Positions 58,791 through 64,000 of a DNA stretch of 64,000 bases are shown piece by piece (within the stretch, counting starts at the first letter, position 1; every line of letters starts with the position of its first letter). The DNA is from Amblyomma americanum (lineage: Eukaryota > Arthropoda > Arachnida > Ixodida > Ixodidae). The position numbers were made by a program, and so were the translations under genes. The stretch is from NCBI RefSeq assembly GCF_052857255.1, contig NC_135498.1, forward strand, positions 116,908,281 to 116,972,280, in the 5' to 3' direction. The notes under the pieces are model-generated. The model searched no databases, was not told the origin of the DNA, and saw nothing but the letters and a program-made list of their open reading frames with translations.

Positions 58791-61700
58791 CTTAGCGGAC
58801 ACTGGCCTTATAGAGCAGTGGTAGAGACAATCATTCAAATCAGAGATTTAAGAGGACCAGTCCGACAATTCCAACTGCTAATGAATATTCGAAGATAATC
58901 GATTCGCATTCCATTCGGTTCTGTCAATATTCGATTCTTTCTTAAGCTACACTAGGCGCATTTAATTCGGTAAATCAACACTATTTGTACTTACTTCGGT
59001 TTTGCAATGCGTACATAGCATTTGCAGACTTAATTGCATTACGTGTTGATAATTCAATAGCATTAAAATCTCCAGATCGCTCGGCTTCCTTATCTTCCTC
59101 CGTCACTGCTGCTCGCCGCACACGCAGAGCTGTGCAGCCGCCGATTTAGCAACGAACTTCCGTGCTCGCCTTCTCCGCTTGCTTAGATGTTCCAGCACGG
59201 AGGGCACACGAGGCGTTGTTTCTGGTTCCGTTCCAACCCGATGCGCGGAGCTGTCTAGGTACGTCTGACACGCAACTAAGCGCCCCTGTTAAACGCCGAT
59301 CCCGTCAATCGGCAAGTGCGCTTGGTTGCACTCGACCATGTCATGTGACTAGCGCACCTGTTAACCCAGGCATGTCACGCGGTCTCATGACCATGCCCCG
59401 GCGACCCATTAGCACTCGGTAATGTCACCTGCCAACGCACCTGCCAAGTCAGCCATGCCACGTGGTCTCATGACGTCAGATATCCCGGCGACCAATCAGT
59501 GCTCGGCTATGTCGCGGCAACCTGTCTTTTTCAGTGATTAAGCTTCTAATGTTATTGCATTATTAAAGGCTTGGCAGTACATGAAGAAACGGGAGGATTG
59601 TGTGGATCAAGAGGTTGCACTTGCTTTAAACTACCTCCATCCACTGCCACGACGACATGTCCGAGATTCAAATAATAAAATGCTCCGCTTTATACAGCTT
59701 TGCACAGATCAAATGTCAATTTCTTTATATTTTTGCATTTTAGCTGCCTTTCAGTCTTCACTACCATTACCACAATAACAAACGTCGGTACCAAAGTACT
59801 TCTGATATTCCAACAAACGACAGTATGATGCACCAGTATAATGCATCAGCACAAGGTACATAACGATTAATGACGACCTCTTTACACTTCGTTTAAAGAC
59901 TAAATTGCCTGCACTTTGCATAGGGCTTCGCATATTGAGTGCAGGCTGAAGTGACTGTTTTGCCGACTCTTGGTGCTGGCTGTTTGCTGAGACTTCTGTT
60001 TTGCAAGCGTCCTTGACTGGGGACAAAGCAGGTAACGAGTCCTTTGCTGCAAGAAGAAGGCTTCCCATTGTCCACGAGGCGTCCCACCGGCTGACGATGC
60101 CCACGTAGGTGCTAATCACTTAGAAGCCTGCTCCAAGGCGACGACAATAAGGGCGCCATCTTTTGGCGTGGAACAGTGCCATCCAGCGAGAGAAACGCTC
60201 GCCATCCACGTTAGCGCGGTGACGCGGATTTTGTAACAGAGAAATGGGGTCAGGCCATTGTCTTTCGCCTTGTATTCGCTCAAGGTCCCGTTATTCGTGT
60301 AGCTGCCGCAAAGAGATATGCAACGCGTCATTTGTTTCTTCCTTTTTCGCGCGCGGTGCCCAGAAGCTACGTGCCTTAAGCGCTGTTTGCAGCGTATGGG
60401 CTCGCCAATACACGACTGTCTGGGATATACTTGCGTGCAGGGCCGAAGTGGTCTTTGACGAAGGAAAGTGGGGTGACGATTGTGCAAAGACTAGTTTGGC
60501 TGGGGTCATCTGTCTGAAAGCAATACTAAACTAGCACGAAGCTTCCTTACAAGATCATAGACCTGACGACGTGCAGATTGAGGTGCAACTACTACTGCTG
60601 CTGCTGTTGCTGTCAGGAAGAATGAAAAGGAAAGTGCACGGGCCTGCCCACTGGTTCAACCTGAGCCACTACCGCTGCCAGGTGCTTAAAGTAGGAGTCG
60701 AAAGATGAGAGGAAAGATTAGGAAAGACGTGCGCGTGCTAATACGTCCGCGCCGATCCCGAAGGAAGTGCCGTGTCCATGCCCGGGCACACAACTTTAAA
60801 ATAATGGTGAAAAATATATCACACGAATACCAGAGTCTCCAGTTGCAGGGAGCAAAAATCTCACAGTGCGATACACTGAGCTTTGACTGCCAGCAGAATT
60901 TTTGGGGGGATTCGAATTTTTGGACCATCTTCACCTGTCCATGCCAATGTTTCGATGCCCCAGCAATCAGACGGCGCAGACATCTATGCAAACAACGTTT
61001 AAGAGTCATCACGTTGTTGTCAGCATTATTAGCCACTTAAAATGTATTTGAAAACAAAAGCCTCTCCCTTTCATAGCTAATTACCTTGGTTCTGGGCCGT
61101 CGCGACCAGCAGCACACCCCAGCACATTTCTTAATCGCATCAATCTTTTTCATTCTTTATAGCTCTTTACACATATTTTTTCATTTTTGTTACCTACTCG
61201 GCCAGACAAGTAAACCACCGGTTACCTTTTCTTCACATCCAATGTCGTGCACAAATCGGTATCCTACTGTTTATTTCAACTAGGACATCCTCAACCACGA
61301 CTTCGAGTCCGAACCCACTCTAATCTCTTCTCTCTTCACGCGGACGGTAGAATTGCTTGTACAGTCGTCAGTAATATAGAAAAGAAAACACTTTTTGTAA
61401 AAAATTCCGCATTTCAATGGTCATTTCTCAAATAAATTCGAGAATGATTTTTGGATATTACAAGCCAAGATAAAAACTAGTTAAAAATAGAAAACTGTGC
61501 TCGTCACACATTAATATTGAGTAATAAACAAATGAGCGCTAAAACTCGTTTCCCTCTCATACTGCTCACGACTGTACATCGCTCTCTTTGTATCTCTTTA
61601 CCACATGACGCTTTTGTGAAATTTATACGCCCGGCAAGGTAAGTTCCTGGCCCATTTGGTGACTGTATTTAATCAAGATTTCAGTTGTGACTCAGCGCTA

Positions 61701-61887
61701 TGTGGCGTCCCTGCATATTCCTTTCTTCTGTGTCCTGTTCGTGGCGTTGTAGTTATGTAATTATAATCTCGGACGAAGTTGCTTTGCATGGAACGTTTTT
61801 TTTTTTTGTGAGCTGAACGGAGTGATGGAAGTGAAGAAATTGAGGCCGCCGACATTTCTGCCGGAGTCACCGGGCGCGATTTAATGG
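58791..61887. other. Intergenic; no gene recognised
   Basis: It contains a diverged tandem duplication (59353-59520, listed separately). Frames at 59751-60487 on the minus strand are open for 120 codons each but match nothing I can support. Confidence 0.35.
59353..59520 (+). repeat. Diverged tandem duplication, period about 84 bp
   Basis: Two units begin gcacctg at 59353 and 59437 and share ggtctcatga, cccggcgacc and gctcgg/cactcgg blocks in the same order. A partial third unit may precede them near 59310. Confidence 0.65.
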
Positions 61888-62400
61888 GCTAACCTTTCTA
61901 TTAAAGAGATAGCTTTAAGGGTCACCCGTCGCAGAGAAGCAAGAGTCGTTGTCGGCGTCGGTGTCGTTGACCGTAAGCAAAAACTCCACGAATAATTCCC
62001 AGAGAATCAACCTAAGTGGTAGGTCGACCACCTAGGTCACGTGACCTTGTGACGTTATCCTTGTGACGTTGTGACCTTGTGACGGATTGTGAGCGAACTG
62101 CCTACCATGGCAGGTGGCAGCTAAATGAATGACTGGTCCTGATATTTCGCATCGGAAGAGCAGCCTGGGTCTCACAAGCCCCAAGGGTGGTTGTATTTTA
62201 AACAGCCTCATGCCAGGGCAGCTGCGCTTTGCATACCTGCTGCGGCAGTAGGGGTATGAGGACGCGCAGGGACCTTTGAAAGCAAAGTATAGAACCACCA
62301 ATTCCGCATACATGGGAATTAAACCATTAACGCTATAGCGTCTTACCCTAAAGGCGGAGTCTAAGTGTACCCTCCAGTTTTTATTACGCAAAACTTAGGG
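61888..62400 (-). repeat. Dispersed repeat, family C, copy 3
   Basis: Read on the minus strand it contains ggtaagacgctatagcgtta, catggtaggcagttcgctc, aggtcacgtgacctaggtgg, attattcgtggagtttttgc and ctctgcgacgggtgaccctt. These parallel, in order, the copy at 9946-10270, plus a 5' extension also seen as a fragment at 8840-8900. Confidence 0.7.
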
Positions 62401-64000
62401 AACAAAAGCGACCCTTTCAGAATATTCATAGCGATGCCGTAATTTACAAAGAATGCTGTAAATTCGTGCCTATTTTAGTCCTTTTTTTACTGGCCCTGTC
62501 TCTGATATGTTAAACTATTAGTTTAAGCGCGGCGCACATCGTAATCCAAACAACATTGAACCAATCTAGCTTATTTCCAACGAGGTGACACAGCAGTATA
62601 TTGCTCACGTCACTGTCCTAAAGCCGTATAGAGATGGAGTTCTTGAATTGGTGCTTTGTGAAAATTATTAAATTTGTTGTTAGTCTGCAAACTCATTTTA
62701 AAAACAACACTGCGCTTCTCCTGTCCATTTCTCTCGTGTACAGTGCATCGGAACTATCCATATGGAAAAAATATCAGTTCTGGAGTCTGACGCATTGATG
62801 AGTACTGATTTTTTGGTAGCTGCACGTTTGAAAATATCTCAGAAATAACAATATAATGTTTGTTCTTGACCTCTGGCTCACTGGATTTCAGTTACATTTA
62901 TTTGACAGAACAGTAATATAATTATCAATATATATGGGAGGTGTTTCTGACATGTCGAAGAGCTCAAAAGTTTTCTTGTAGATTATGGTGGGGGGAAGGG
63001 GACAGTTATTAAAGGACATTGGAGATCATTCGCTGCTGGGCGAAGCGAAAAAGTAAACGCGCGATTAATTATGACGAACTCATTGGGCTTCATTTCGGGG
63101 GAGGCAACGGAAGCGGTGGGACATCGAGCAACGACACGCGGAACACAGCTAGGGTTCAGCAATTTTCGACGTGCTGCTCACAATCGAGGTCCGCGGGGAG
63201 AAGCCACACGCTGTGGGAAAGCTCTCAATGCCAACACTGCTCTCCGAACGTCACGGTGCGTGGTGGAAGTCGCGCTGTCTTCAGAGTAAACCCGCTCCTT
63301 CGAGCTGATCGCTGCATCACGGCGTGCTGGACTTGTTTTGTTTTGGTTTAGCACAACCTCATTGGTCGTCTTCTGGAACTCAGCAGAAGATAGTAAATGG
63401 GGGGACAGTGCTTGCGAAGTATTGAATGCCGAGCGCTTATAATATATAGCTCGCAACAATCATTAAGAAGCCTGTGACGCAAATACGTTCAGCTAGCGTC
63501 TGACCCAGTCTAGACACACAACAGAAAATTTTATGCCGTGGCAATAAATTTTTGTAATGTTTTTTCACGGGAACTTGTATTAACGTCACGGGTTTTTGTA
63601 ATGAGAACACAATTTTGTGCTCTTACCACAGAACTACGGACTACAGAAAACACACAGAGCTAGAAAGAAATACTACAAAAAAATAAAAAAATATCTGTCG
63701 TTAATAAAACAAAACGACAAAACATTTTCACATGGTTCTGTCACTGTTTCAAATGATGTGGATTCTGAAGAAGGGGCCAAACATCGCAAGTGCTCTCGGG
63801 AGAGAGGGGTATCTTAAACGGCGGCGAAATATTTAAGACACAAGGCACACCTGTGAATGTGTGAAGCCAGAACAAGAAAAAAAGGTCATCGCATTTGCGT
63901 GTTCTGTGCTCTTTTATGCTACCGACTGTGAGGATCGTCGTCCTCCGACAACACTGGGGCTTCATGCCGCTCTCACAAAACTGGATTTAGCGATTTTTCA
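62401..64000. other. Intergenic; no gene recognised
   Basis: AT-rich. Frames around 63019-63459 overlap on both strands and have no recognisable domain. Confidence 0.4.

Noticed and set aside
59751..60487. Two adjacent minus-strand frames with faint resemblance to transposase C-terminal sequence
   Set aside because: No catalytic residues or inverted termini could be identified; similarity too weak to name a superfamily.

Overview
The window looks like nuclear DNA of a hard tick (Ixodida, probably a metastriate genus). This is inferred from three things: a multi-exon M13 (neprilysin-family) gene of the kind that is expanded in ticks, several tRNA-headed SINE families resembling tick SINEs such as Ruka, and RTE-, RNase H- and Penelope-type retroelements. 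No bacterial, organellar or viral gene organisation is seen. The species cannot be named from the sequence alone.

The one host gene I can reconstruct lies on the minus strand at 11911-37001. Nine exons with GT/AG borders and fully compatible phases (232, 194, 187, 190, 180, 246, 351, 308 and 386 nt) sum to 2274 nt, which is 757 codons plus a stop. The product is a type II membrane or ectodomain protein of the M13 metallopeptidase family. Its zinc site HExxH is replaced by A-A-L-A-R, the GENIAD loop by L-E-P-F-E-G, and the NAF/Y substrate motif and the HSP..R region are degenerate. Because the frame, splice sites, structural cysteines and full length are intact, it reads as a conserved pseudoprotease rather than a decayed gene.

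The rest is mainly transposable-element landscape. At 2340-7010 a young Penelope-like element (PLE) sits inside an old non-LTR retrotransposon. The PLE has a 330-bp direct repeat and a 648-bp inverted partial copy, and the whole complex is flanked by an 11-bp duplication. Introns of the M13 gene hold a SINE-in-SINE nest, a foldback transposon (second copy at 8.9-9.9 kb, itself hit by a SINE), an RNase H-bearing LINE end, an RTE 3' end, hairpins and a GGAA microsatellite.

From 37 kb to 64 kb I find no convincing host gene. That half holds RTE fragments, several SINE families, a 320-bp TG repeat, an ATTT repeat, three GC-rich islands of unknown role and long AT-rich stretches with no recognisable coding signal.
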